Positions 11,248-23,160 of a stretch of DNA of 64,000 nucleotides are shown piece by piece. A program made the translations under genes and the position numbers. Where the stretch lies: contig JAJNNX010000035.1 of the NCBI GenBank assembly GCA_023159155.1, positions 434,001-498,000 of the forward strand. Direction: 5' to 3'. Below the pieces are notes generated by a model. The model made no database searches. It had not been told where the DNA came from and saw only the letters and a list, made by a program, of their open reading frames with translations. Source of the stretch: Ustulina deusta. Taxonomy: Eukaryota; Ascomycota; Sordariomycetes; Xylariales; Xylariaceae. Position 1 is the first letter of the stretch. Each line of letters begins with the position of its first letter.

Positions 11248-12886
11248 GGTACGTGAAAGGCTTGAACCTATGCAACTGGGCTAGGCATGTACTATAGGTG
11301 TAGGTAGTTGATCGGGGCGTTTGTAGTGCTGTACTATTGGGTAGAAAAAATACCTAACCTTAGATCGAGATACCAAAGGATTCGAAGGGCGGTGCCACGG
11401 GTGGTTCACAGATCGAGGAGCACAACAATTCTAGGGAACGACTGCACACTACTTAAATAACGAGTGGGCAGCGGGCTCATTTGGACACTAGTGTAAAAGT
11501 TGAACAAGGAAGGACCCAATTAAAATAACAACGAGAAGGAAATGAAAAGGAGGCTGACACACATTGCCGCCATCCCTTGACTTTCGATATTCGATTGAAT
11601 GAGACAGGGTCCCAGGTACGCCCAGGCTAGTGTTGCCAGCCTTAGGTTGACCGGGGTTTATAAAAAAATAAAAAATAAAACCCTACAACACCAGGGATTC
11701 GCCGGTCGTCATCGCTATTCGCCAGAATTCCTTGAGATTGAAGTAGCTCGTAAAGCGCATACTCTTTAGCACATTCGACGCATCGGATATCGAAGTCCAT
11801 GACCGAGTTGGCTCGATTTGACTTCACTTTTGCCGTAGTCCATTCCAAGCGGGCGTTCCGTGGACATCGCTCTGTTACCCATTGCAAGGAGGGACGCGGG
11901 CCGAGACACATACAGCTCCAGTTCCTTCAACAATTGCATACCAGCAGGCGATTCTACACTTCTAGATTCGCCATGACACCAGCCGCGTGGACAAACCGAT
12001 GGTCTTTTCGGTACTTGTCGAAAAAACCGACAATCGATCTGGGACTGAGCCCTGTTGACTCGGCCATTACTTGTTTGCCTGCCTCGGGTAAATCACCGTT
12101 ATTTGCGACACTTGCGAAGAGATGGTTAAGGATATTGATCCGGCGTTTGCCAAAGATGTCCATCATGGGTTTCGATACAGTCTTGCAAAACGCTTTCATG
12201 TCACCCATAGGTATCGCAGATTTAGTAGTATCGGAAGATGGAGAAGGAAGAGTCTCTCCAAGGTAAGCTGTTTATTACTGGGAACTAACCACGGACGGCT
12301 TTTTCTCTTATTGCTTTGCCCAATCAAAGGGGGCGGTGCTCTGAGCTGCTATATCCAGAATGGGCGATTTCACCTTGAAGGCGCGGATCACCACCACCAT
12401 CGGCTTAGATGGAACATGATCCCTCGAACACTTCTTTAGACATTTCCTCGTCGGCAGAACTGCTCTATTGTTTACAAACTATTTAATCCAAAAATGTTGT
12501 CAGATATCGAAGACGGCGTCGCAGGGCTTGGGTGGCGCGGCTATTTCAACGTAGCTGTTGATTCGCTCCTCGACTTGTTCTTTTCTTCGGCTGCGGGTGA
12601 TTCGTAATCGATCTCTAGTCCCAAGAGGACTAGGCCGTTGCGGGCTCCGGGAAGCGGAAAACACATGTCGAACAGATCAAATCGAGGAAAATACCGAACA
12701 CTTCGGTAGTGCGAGCGGGTGTAAAAGTTGATCGTACAGGGTCCCTTGACAGTCAATGATTTCAACGACAGATGTAGTAGTTTGTGTCATAGTTACCCTC
12801 ATCAACTCATCATCATGTTTATGAGACTACAAGCCAAATCAAGATATATTGCTGCCCAAATACATTTGTACCTCTTCAGCCCCCAG
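11248..12886. other. Intergenic with a doubtful small gene
   Basis: About 1.6 kb between the GPI protein start and the GH2 stop. It contains AT-rich DNA and the doubtful minus-strand ORF listed separately at 11954-12406. Nothing else credible. Confidence 0.5.
11954..12406 (-). CDS. Hypothetical small protein, doubtful
   Basis: The minus frame ending at 11954 is open upstream to about 12270 and reads GETLPSPSSDTTKSAIPMGD and further SKPMMDIFGKRRINILNHLF, a plausible helical, charged composition. Further upstream, around 12315-12406, a short frame begins MVVVIRAFKVKSPILDIAAQ. A join across about 12270-12315 might be possible but no clean GT-AG pair is obvious. The plus strand has a competing 155-codon frame. 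I recognise no family. It may be a lineage-specific gene, a relic, or chance. Confidence 0.2.
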
Positions 12887-15517
12887 TCATTTATTTCCGT
12901 TGCGAGCCTTCGCCGCGTCCTTAAGTGCCTGAATATCCGCCTTCCACTGATCGACATCAGGACGGAGGACCCGGCGGTCATACGTTAATAGACCATTAAC
13001 CTCGCCTTCGACATCGGTAGTTTGTCTATATAAGTAATGTCAGCATGGGTTGCTTTGAATGGCGGACGAACCGTAAAAAAGACTAAACTCACGTCCAAAT
13101 AGCCGCCGAGCAGTCCCACTCCTCGACCTGATCTCTCAGCTCGGAAAGAAGCACGTGGCCACGGTAGTTCCAGGCTTCGATAGTCTCATCGATCTCGTAA
13201 GTCTGGTTAATGCCGTCGATCGCCTGCTGGACCTTCCACAGATGTTCCGCAGAGACGTTCTGACCAATACCGCCAAACTCGCCTTGGATCGCAATGCGCT
13301 TGTGGTCGTAAGGAGTCGAGGCGATGGAGTAGAAAGGAGTGCCACATTGGGGATTTGCGTAGTGATGATTGTCAGCCCAGTCACCATAGCCGTGGTCAAT
13401 CCAGCCGGAAGTAGAGTCGACAAGTCTAGTCGGATCGAGTTGCTTAAGGCGTTCTGTCAAATATTCTTCGGGATAATAGGCCGTAATTTGAGCCCAGCCT
13501 TCGTTATAGATAATCTACGCTATTGTTAGTCCTAGCCCCTCATGTTCGGAATGAAGGGGTAAGGGCGGGCTTACCCAAGTGTAGATGCTAGGGTAATTCT
13601 TGTGCTGTTCGATCAAAATATAAAGCTGACGTTCCCACTCCTTTTGTTGATCGGCATTGGGCAATCGGTTTGCTGGCATGGATGGCATGTCTTGAATCAA
13701 TAGGACACCAAGTTCGTCACAGGCACGGTAGAACAGGGCGTTCTCGACTTTGATATGCTTCCGAAGCATGTTGAAGCCGAGGTCCTTCAACTGCTTAAGG
13801 TCGAATACCATGGCTTCATGATTTGGTGGAACATAAATTCCGTCGGGCCAAAACCCCTGATCAAGTGTTCCAAATCTGTGAAGCTTGAGCAGAAATTCTT
13901 CTCAAAATTACTCCTAAAAGGGCTGGACCTACTGGAAGAAGAACTCGCCGTTGATCAATGGGCGCTTAATGCCGTTAATCTCTCCACTAGCAATGGTTCG
14001 GAACCCTGTGTATGAAGTGACCTTGTCATCTCCCACGGTGACGGTGAGGTTGTAGCTAGGTCCAAGTCAGCCGGTGTTCGGGTGCCAGTGAGATGAATAC
14101 GATAATGCGTACAGCGTAGGGCTATCGGGCGACCACAAGCTTGGCGAGTGCACCTTGAAAGAAAACGCTTCGTTGGCTTTGCCCCTTCCAGTCGCAACAT
14201 CCTTCCCGCTGTCGTCGGTGACAATAACCCGGACAGTGTCTTTCGAACTTTTGCTGGTTGTGACAGTCACGTCGACTTGTTGAGAGCGTCTATTAGTAGA
14301 GAACTAGTGACAATCGTGGCCTTTGATCATCTTACCAGTACCATGCATGTCTGCGGCGACATCAAGCTGGGTGATGTACTGGGCAGGCACACTGCAGCAA
14401 TTCGGGTCAGTTTTCTCCAATTTGAGGGTAACATGTGAGTATCTTGGGGCGTGAAGAGCTTCTGAGACATTACTGTAGCCTGAAAAGGAACCTTTAAGCC
14501 CTTAAACAGACTAAGGTAGGAAGACTCCGATAATTACTTACGACTCGAGCCATACCTACATCAACGTTAGTCTTGATTCCAACAATGGCTGTCCGCCAAC
14601 CATGAGACCTATGAAGTATCTACGCCTTAAATAAAATGTTTGCAAGGGAAACGTACACTTTGCCAAATTCCCGAGCAAGGGGTGTAGAAGATATGAGAAG
14701 GATTTAGGGTCTGCTTCCCAATAGGGATCATGTAGCCTACGCATTGGAGTCAACATGATTACGTCCTCGACAATATTCAGGGATCCTATACTAACCATCG
14801 GCATCAGTGGGATCGAAGACAGCCACTCGTAGTGTATTGGTTCCCTCCTTGACCAGGTCGGTGATATCGAACGAAAACCTCCAATACCCACCGGTATTGT
14901 TTCCTGCAATTTCGTCGTTGACATAGACAGTAGCTTGATAATCAACGGCCTCAAAGTTGATGAGAATCTTGTGATCCTTGCCCTTCAAGTCTTTAGAAAC
15001 TTCAAATTCACGAGCGAACCAAGAGGTCTGGGCGTGCTGCATCAAACCTGAGAGAGCACTCTATTCGATAGACATGAATCAGCGATTAGTGGATACAGTA
15101 AAAATGTCGAGAAGGGGATAATTTCATAGGGGAAATGGAGTAGAAAATGCCTGGTGAGGTGGACCCTACTCCTGGATCCCGCAACAAGGAGAGTAGCCAA
15201 CTTTGGAAATCTAACCTCAATACACGAGGGTACGAGAACATCAATCCCCTGGAGGGAGCCAGATTCAGATGTGCCCTCTCCCCATTGCCATATACCGTTC
15301 AAGCTTTGCCAATGAGATCGTTGAAGCTGTGGCCGGGGATACTCCGGCCAGGGGTCAGTGCCGACTTTGTATGTCCAATCCGTATCTAGTGGTGGGATCT
15401 TGCAAAGTTAGCATTATATTGTACTCCTCCTCAACAGACTATGGGAAAACTAACCTGAACCTCATACCCCAGAGCCGACGAGACGATGAATGTTAACCCC
15501 AAGAAGTTGGCTCTCAT
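12887..15517 (-). CDS. Secreted glycoside hydrolase family 2 (beta-galactosidase/beta-glucuronidase-like)
   Basis: Eleven exons close to 606 aa: 15455-15517, 15216-15398, 14796-15060, 14657-14736, 14542-14555 (14 nt), 14336-14391, 14101-14275, 13933-14055, 13575-13875, 13093-13514 and 12887-13025. A signal peptide (MRANFLGLTFIVSSALG) leads into the sugar-binding jelly roll (SLNGIWQWGEG, SWFAREFEVSKDLKG), an immunoglobulin-like domain, and the TIM barrel with KHIKVENALFYRACDELG. The acid/base Glu is in IIYNEGW (start of exon 10) and the nucleophile Glu in IAIQGEFGG. These are the GH2 catalytic motifs. Exact glycan specificity cannot be read from sequence. The intron of 45 nt (14056-14100) and the 14-nt exon are unusual but each is needed for phase and conserved sequence. 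Confidence 0.88.
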
Positions 15518-18500
15518 TTTGGTCTTCCTGACGGATCAATATCTATGTTGAGATGAGACGTAAAGTTCCGAGTCTAGGGATGCACCCTGGGCCTTTTGTT
15601 CGCCTTTACTGGGAGTCAACACTTTAGGAGCAGACAGACAGCTGTTTAGCAGGATGTGGTGCCCCTTAAGGAACCCCGTAGCTACTTATGTAGACAACAA
15701 GGTCATGAATTCGTTCATCTCTAGCATCACGCAATAACTATTCCACATCTGATCCCGAAGACCTCATCTCACCTTCCTCTTCTTGACGACAGAGGGGTCT
15801 GCTTGACCTTGCAGCCCCATGCATCACATTGAGGTGCTTGGCGGACAGACAAGTGGTGATGATGATGTAGTGCAAGACAGTTTGGTACAGAGGTCTTGTA
15901 ACAATCTACTGCGGTGTAGCAAGTACAGCATGCTTGCCATGAGACAAGCGCAACCTCTAGCGGACTAGGACGCACCACACCGGGGATGGCAGAGACAAGC
16001 GAGCGCAATAATGGGGCAGGAGGAGATAGATCGGCCAAGGCCAGGCAGTATCGTAGAATTTCTACTGAAATGACCGTTTGCCTGCACCACAACTTGCGGT
16101 CAGCAGAACAGCGTATGCTGGCAAGGGAGGGATCGGAACCAAGGAGTGTTTCTACCATACTGCCGAGTCTAAGTCGCCCAAGATCTTGGCTACGCTGGGT
16201 ATACATGAGATCCACGATAATGGCAGCTCGGATGCAGTCTAGGCTAGGTAGGGGATGACTCGTCACTATATAATCACTTCATGTAAGTCAACTGCTCCAA
16301 TCTAGTGACCGGAATAGAAATTGTCAGACTCTTTATCAGCAATAGATAAATAGTCAGATTATATCGTCTTTCGGTAAAAATACTGAGAGACGAGTTTTTT
16401 TATCATGTAAAATCCCCCCCGGGGCCATAAACTGGGGACTAGGCACGTTATATTGTTACTGGGAACGTTCCTCACGATGAGAAACTCGAGAAAAAAAGAA
16501 CACAAAATTGGTAAGGAAACGGACCCAATCTAATCCCGATCCCTTTTCCGTCAGCCAGGGGAATAGGTGGTATAAGATGCAGGCAGGATCTCGGCTCAGG
16601 GCAGATGCGTGCCGAGTGGGCGTGTGATCTGCGAGTCAAGGATGAGGCAAGCCGCCTAGGAGGCTCATGTGGGCGGTCTCGGTCACGCTGAGAAAAGAGG
16701 CAAGCCCGGGGCGGTTACGCAGTATCGGTAGCAAAGCCAACAGCATGTAACATCATGACCCATTCCCTGTCTCGCCACGCACATGACGCCCCATAATCTT
16801 ACCTGGTTCATACATGTACACTATCGGCGGGGTTCGAGCGCGGGGTCAAGATTCGAGCTTGGGGAGACCATTGAACATTGGCCCTCTGGGTGCTTCTCGG
16901 GCTTCCAATATGGATGGCCGTCAAGTAGCCCCAGGGTTCCGAGAATGTGGCTAACCGGATTACTCATTGGGACAACTTTGGTTGAACTCTTCCTCCTGGC
17001 TTGACATATTTACATTCTGGCCCAAAAAGAATAGAGATTGTGAAGGCAACCGAATATGCCAAATGAGCTATCTAGCGAATACCAATAGCGCTGTCAGGAA
17101 TCGAACCCAACTCACTAGATAGCTCACCACCTGCAATAATGCCATGACGCTATGCTGGAAATAGGCTTATTTTATGTCGATCGTAGGGTTTGGCGGTGCA
17201 ACGTGGGGCGCCGCCGGCTTCGGGTTGTTGGCACGGCTTCTCTCACCTTGGCTTGAGCCATCTCGCACTCTATGTTGCCTGCATAGATTTTAGCTTTTGT
17301 GCTGCTGATGCGCACGAGACCGGCATTCATTGGTTGGCACTTTAGCGAGCAGTAGACCTTCAAGAATACGAGAGCAAAAAAAAAAAAAAGCAAACTCTGA
17401 GATCCAAGCCGCCGAGAGTGGATGAGAATCCACCTCCAAGTTTTCGCCTAGATCTGGTCTCATCTCTAAAACCTCGCATTCGGAGCTTCTCCTCACTTCT
17501 ACGCCCATCGTAAGAGGCGTAGTCGAGTAGATTGACAGGGTCATCCCAGCAACCACCTTCTTACAATGCCATCGCGTTCTAGTTTTAGGATGATGGTTCT
17601 ATATATACATATGACCTTCCGCATTCTCTAGACGTTCCCTGTCAAATGAGGACGGATTTCGTGAAATTAATAGCTTCCGTACCGTCTAGTCTAACCTATC
17701 TAGAATTCTTCCCGCATTCAACTTCGGCGCCGAGGTGGTTCTAAGGACAACACTTGGCTACTTGATCCCGGCATCGAAAGATCTTGACTAACGGGAGACA
17801 CGGCACCAACCCCTTGGCAACGCCACGGCGTCATCTCGTCAAGCTTGCAGGATGCTTCTTGAGCAACCTTCCTTATTCCTTTTCCCATAATAGGTAACCC
17901 GTTTTCTCACCTTATTCGATCGTTAATCAGGTACTAGTTTTAACTTTGAAATGTACATGTAGTTATTTTCAAGTTTGTTCTAACTTAACATATGGATTTT
18001 AAGCGTGTCGCCTCAAAGTCTTGCCCTCACTTATACATCACATTGTCTAACGTCCGGCTTAGCTTTGCTTGCTATTTGGATGTACCCAATGCGTCGGATA
18101 TGTAATTGGGCTCGCCACGTAATGTCAAATCTTACACAGACGGTCATGAAAGATAGGGCTAAGTTTGCGTGAAAAAAATATTGCCATTCAAATACCTAGG
18201 TAGATTACGTACACAACAGGGGCTCGGGAGTCTCATTTTGGGTGGTACTTAGTCCCAAGTTGAACAACAACGTATGCAGAAGAGTGACATATAAATTAGA
18301 AAAAACCGAGCATAGTCTCCTCGCAGAACCTTACGAGTAAAACACAATGACAGTGCATATTAGTAGTGAGAAAGTCTTGTAATGGCCGTGGCCGGGCGCC
18401 TCGTCCCGTAGTTCACAATTGCTGCCCTCAAGACAGAGGAGCTTCAACTCGCCCGTCTGCTCTGCCTGTTATTGCTTGGCGACATTTACGCACTGGAACC

Positions 18501-20165
18501 ATATGTGATTTTTTTTCGTTTTTTTCATTTTTCGTTTTTCTTTCTAATCATCGGTCGAGGATATCTAAACATGGTAGATTTTGATAGATTGTATACGATA
18601 CTCAAGAGACCGTATTTAATCTAACTAGCTAGGCGGGAATGACTAGTTGTCATCTTCTCAATAGCTAAAATATTGGTCCTGTAAGGAAATATCACAAGAC
18701 GGTTCGTCTACCCTACGGTGAAGGGCTAAATGGCCGGTCACCGAAGTGGTGTCGGTGAGACTTGAGGAAGGAGAGAATGCAACATTATGATCTGTTAACT
18801 CAACTATCCTCGGTGGCTGCAAACCCTAGTCAGTCCTCATCGGCACGTGGTCGTCGCCCTTACATGTAGTAGCATCAAAGGCTTGGTCTAGTGATCGCCC
18901 TCATCCAATCTTAGTTTCGCCACTCCCCTTGCCCCGACTGTGTTCTTTTCCGACGGAAAATTAGCAGGAGATCTGCAGGTAACAAACCCATGGGGGTGTG
19001 CTCGAACCTCCTGCAAGCATTCCTTAATATCCTCACCCTTTAAATGTTGTGATCCGAAACCTGGCGGCTTATCAGGCGTCATTAGGTCCTCGAGACTATC
19101 TTAAAACCGAAAAAAGACTTAGCCAGAGACTCTATGTTCTCGATAGACACGTCCAGTAATCGCAAGGGCCAAAATAAGATGGAAAGCAACTTGGCTACAA
19201 CTGATGGCGCCAGATGTAGTGCAGACTGGATCTAGTTTCGTTGGAGAGAGTAATAATGCGCATTATGCCGCCATATTCTCGAGCATTACTATTCTCAAAG
19301 CTCCTTTCTTTAACGCTCTTCCTAACCTAGGCGTCCGTCAGGATATAAGCCGTTGCTCAAACGATGATATGAAAACTCTTAAGCCCCGTTTTGTTGTTAG
19401 GTAACTAATGGCTAGTACTAGCAGTGGTGCTATTTTGGGGTGATCAGCTGCGTATGAGGCGTGTTTGCCGCTGCTCTCATGATGGCGAATGGCACCAAAA
19501 CCATACATGGTGTATCTACAGGCACCTTCGGTATAGTGTTTGTTCATCAGTTCGAGCCTTGATAGTGTTAGGTTGTTCGATGATTTATTGATCAATGCGT
19601 TTGATGAAAATAAGAGACGCTATGGATTTGCTTAAATAAGCACATATAGGCGCTCAATTCATATTGTGGGCAACAGTAATGCCGCAACTATGGTATCGCT
19701 GTTCCACGCTTGCTATGTAATGCATATCATACAAGATGCTGCGAGCGACGAGCGATGAATTGTACCACGACTCTCTAGGCTGCCGACTGATGATGTTTAA
19801 TTGTAGTCCCGTTGACAAGAAGTAGATAGATATCTTCTACCGTGAAAGCAGCCAAGCGTAATGATTGTGAGATAATTTGACTTGCACCCCATAGATGGGG
19901 CACATCTCATTATGCAATCAGTACGGATCGGATGACCTATTCGCCCTATTTCAGAGTTATACCGGCTTCGCAATCATAATTCTGCGGATCAGGGCACAAC
20001 AGTGAACCTCACTAGTCGTGTGGCTCGCGTTTGGGGAGGGGATACATTCGTAATGTGACGGGTCGGTCATGGACATGAATGATGTCCCCTCGGCGTCTCT
20101 TAGAAAGATGTACGCCTCCGAGTGAGCCACGAAGGTATTGAAGATTGGGAAGGAATTCTGGGCGC
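15518..20165. other. 4.6 kb gene desert
   Basis: Longest empty stretch inside the left half. Open frames are short and composition-driven (for example minus 15769-16266, 165 codons, His/Cys-rich and unlike any protein I know). There are homopolymer runs (A13 near 17377, T-rich at 18508-18541). A tRNA-like inverted repeat at 17064-17126 is listed separately. No recognisable transposase, reverse transcriptase or long terminal repeat was found by eye. Confidence 0.55.
17064..17126. repeat. Inverted repeat enclosing a tRNA-like T-arm / B box
   Basis: Arms TGAGCTATCTAG (17064-17075) and CTAGATAGCTCA (17115-17126) are perfect 12-bp inverted copies around a 39-nt loop. On the minus strand the loop contains GGTTCGATTCC (complement of 17097-17107), a perfect Pol III B-box and tRNA T-arm, with a pairable T stem (TTGGG/CCTGA). 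I could not close a full cloverleaf: the 5' acceptor expected to pair with CAGCGCT is only partly matched. It may be a degraded tRNA or tRNA-derived element. Confidence 0.35.
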
Positions 20166-21310
20166 CTAACCAGACTGCCCTCCTGTGCTTCCTGTGCTAG
20201 CTGGCCGCGGGGGAGGGGTAGGTATCAAGCCCCCGTCCCGATCCCTCTCCATGGCGACGCCTCCCATTATCCCAGACAGTGAGGGTGGCTCACCGGCCTC
20301 TCCTTCGGAATCTTCACTCTGCTGACTGCTGGCGCTCCCCAGACCGGCCAGATCCTGTTCGGCGACCTCACGCTCTACCTTCTTCAGTCGCTCTTTCTCG
20401 ACTGGATCGACGAGATCATCATCGTCGCTCCAAAACCCCTCCTCGTTCTCATCGACTTCGGGCATGGCCATCCGCTTCCAGAATCGGAGTTCCTGCCTCG
20501 TGGCTTTATCGCGCACCCGCTTATCCCACCGTGTCTGGTCCTCGTCAAACTTCCTGCGAAAGTCACGTAGGAGGTCATTCGCGCGGCTCGCATGCTTTTG
20601 CACCTCCCACATCTGTTCCCGCAGTCGGCAATTCTCGGCGCGCGCTTCGGCCAGCTGGGCCCGATAGGAACGATGCCAGGCGGCGACATCGGCGACGTGC
20701 TTTTGCTTGTAGACGTGAAACTGGTTGATTATGCCTTCAAAGACCTTGGCGTAGGTGGCGAGCAACGTGAAGTTGGCGTCTCGTGATTGCTTTGCGCGGT
20801 CAAGGGATTCTGTCAGTATGGACAGCATGGCTTCGAGGTTGGGTTCTTGGGCTGTAGGCATGGCGTGGTGGTTAGCGTAATACTCCCCTTCCCATCTCTG
20901 TCCGCATATTCGCCGAAATCATCGTCCTCGCCCTCGCCCTTGTCCTATTTCTCACCCACGTTTCTATTCTCCGTTCGCGTCCCCATCTATATGAACCAAC
21001 CCCGGGGAGAGAAAACGGCGGGACAGAAAATAAACCAATGAGAAAGTGGAGGAAACGCACCAAATAGTTCGTCCGTAGCCTCGCCCAAGAGCTCCTCGTT
21101 GCCCAGCCCCCGTTCTCGTGCCCGGTTCCTCACTCGTCCCAAGCCGGACACGATCTCTTCGGTGACGCGTCGATTGTCGGCAAGCTGGCGCGATAGCTCC
21201 TCGACCATGCCATATATAATATTAAGTTCGGCCTGGTGCCCAGCAGGCGTAGGTCCAATAGCCATTGCACCAGCCGCGGCAGCGGCAGCGGCAGCTCCAT
21301 TACCCTGCAT
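20166..21310 (-). CDS. Conserved fungal coiled-coil protein, function unknown
   Basis: Exons 21061-21310 and 20166-20851 join in phase to 311 aa. An alanine-rich start (MQGNGAAAAAAAAGAMAIG) leads into a helical block (AELNIIYGMVEELSRQLADN, RRVTEEIVSGLGRVRNRARE). The second exon continues QEPNLEAMLSILTESLDRAK, a long coiled coil with many heptads, then RQELRFWKRMAMPEVDENEE, an acidic GFWSDDDDLVDPVEKERLKK segment and a disordered Ser/Gly/Pro tail. No catalytic motif or signal peptide is visible. I do not recognise a named family; the strongly ordered coiled coil and acidic patch suggest a structural or adaptor role. Confidence 0.75.
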
Positions 21311-23123
21311 AGTGCCGGCCCTCCACTTCCCAGTCGTATGTATATATATGTATGCCTATTACTCTGTATGCTGGATTTCGTTCTGGGATATGAGGTATCG
21401 GTACAGCAAAAGGAGGGGAGCCGTACAGGCGATTTACTTGTTGGAGAAATTGTGATTGTAGAAGGTATTCCAGGAGCAACAAACAGTAATTGCGAAAGAG
21501 AGAACCACACCACTGAAGTGCCAGGCTTTTTTGACTCAACAAGAAGAACAGTGCCGCTGCTGTTGTGTGCTGGAAGTTGATACGAATGCCGGTCCAGTCT
21601 GACCTGGGTAGGTCAGTTAGGTACCTACCTAGGTACTAGGTAAGTTAAGTACCCTCGATGCATTGGATGCAATCCAGGACCTCAGTTTCAGGGATTTAGC
21701 TGCTTAATTCAATGACCACTGCTTTATCGCATATACAGTCCTAACCAACACGTCGGGTTGCAGGTGGGGCGCCGGCGGGGTGAAGGTGGGGAAAGTTCCA
21801 ACGACTACCTACCTAGGCCTAGGTAAGTACCACCGGCACCCGCTAAGATGCCTATTACTTTCTACCTACGCAGTCATGGCTAACTAAGTAACGTTAAATT
21901 TTGATCTGTATTGATTGGTAGAATCGGAAACCATTGTCAATGATCACAAGGCTCAAGGCTCATGTGTTCCAGTCTGTCATGAGGATTCTACTCTGTGTAA
22001 GTACCCCCATGTCCAGTATCCTCCTGGCCCAAAACGACGGTCATTAGGTATGTTGGTCAACTTCGTATCATCCAGGTAGCTATTCTATACTATACATACA
22101 TACATGATGGTCGAGGTAGTACAAGTTGGTAGCGTACATGCGGGCTCTCTGTCGTGCGCTGAAGCTTCTCCGCCGTCATGGATGTCCCTTGGCTCGTGAG
22201 ACGGAACAAACAGACGCCCAACGGTATGTATGCCCGCGACAGTTTGACACACATATTGAATACGATTGGAGATTAGCCCATTAAGATTTTGGAAATGATG
22301 CCACACGACTAAGCCCTTACACTCTAAATCACCCGAGTCCTAAACTGGGCCAGCCGAACAAATTCATCCAGTCTCCCGCGACAGCCATACTAGATAGCCA
22401 TACGCGATGGTCAATACACAGTTGTTCCACTTGTGGAGATTCAAGAGTCTGGCGCTGGCTTATCATACTGGCTCAACGTCTCTGTCCACATCTTGCCGTC
22501 AGAACGACAGATATTACCTTTGGCAGACCTTGGCCACACCGCTTTCTGCGCCATCCCATGTTTGGAAACATTACCATGGTCTCAACGAAATAGATATCTG
22601 AACTGCGGGAACGGACGCAACATCGGTCTTGATGTCGCTGTTATCGTGGGATGCATGTCTCTTGGCTGTTTATCATCATGGATGATTCAATACTACCACA
22701 AGAGCTGTTCAAGGAGGGTGAGAGATGGCTGTTGTCATATCATGAACAGAAGAGAACTCGTGGCACCAAATTCGAATCTAAGTTCAGCTATGTCAACGAT
22801 GCGGCCTAGAAACTATAACAAGCGCCGTATTCGCCTCGATCTTCGCCGAACCGGTCGGTCCCCCAACCTACTATCTACTTACCAGAAGCATTTCTCTCCC
22901 AATCCACCCAAAACTGGTCGGTAGCCCGAATCTCCCCTGAGGAACTTCTGCCCTTCGCTGTACAACGCAAGAGCTTCCGTATCTCGTGGTCAAGGGAACA
23001 TAGAAGTTGGACTCGACATGTTCATTGTATCTATGCAGGAGTAACCGGTGCATCGTTCAATATTATTGTTAAACCCGAGACTCAAATGAACCTCTCCGTA
23101 TCCCTGCGGCGAAGACACCCCAT
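21311..23123. other. Intergenic with a possible degenerate ORF
   Basis: About 1.8 kb. Two TACCTA/TAGGTA tracts (21603-21653 and 21805-21832) lie upstream of the coiled-coil gene. A frame with two stops at 22678-23160 is listed separately. No other coding signal. Confidence 0.5.
21603..21653. repeat. TAGGTA/TACCTA-rich tract
   Basis: Near-tandem GGTAGGTCAGTTAGG, TACCTACCTAGGTACTAGG pattern, partly palindromic. The same hexamers recur at 3102-3155, 21805-21832, 28691-28790, 46995-47020 and 47371-47391, always outside genes. Confidence 0.6.
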
Positions 23124-23160
23124 ATGCATACTACACCTGGACAAACTTCCAGACCTATAA
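22678..23160 (+). pseudogene. Possible degenerate ORF upstream of permease
   Basis: One frame starts ATG at 22678 (MDDSILPQELFKEGERWLLS, then YHEQKRTRGTKFESKFSYVN) and meets TAG at 22807 and TAA at 22816. It then stays open for 113 codons (RISPEELLPFAVQRKSFRIS, VTGASFNIIVKPE) to TAA at 23158. The composition looks protein-like on both sides of the stops. A 46-nt intron (GTTCAG donor, ACAAG acceptor) could remove the stops but shifts frame and gives a short product. No family recognised. It overlaps the first codons of the longest permease model. Confidence 0.25.

Noticed and set aside
15769..16266. 165-codon minus-strand frame in the gene desert
   Set aside because: Cys/His-rich with no family resemblance and no splice support; most likely chance.
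15518..20165. Search for a transposon in the gene desert
   Set aside because: No transposase, reverse transcriptase or terminal repeat could be recognised by eye; a repeat-library search would be needed.
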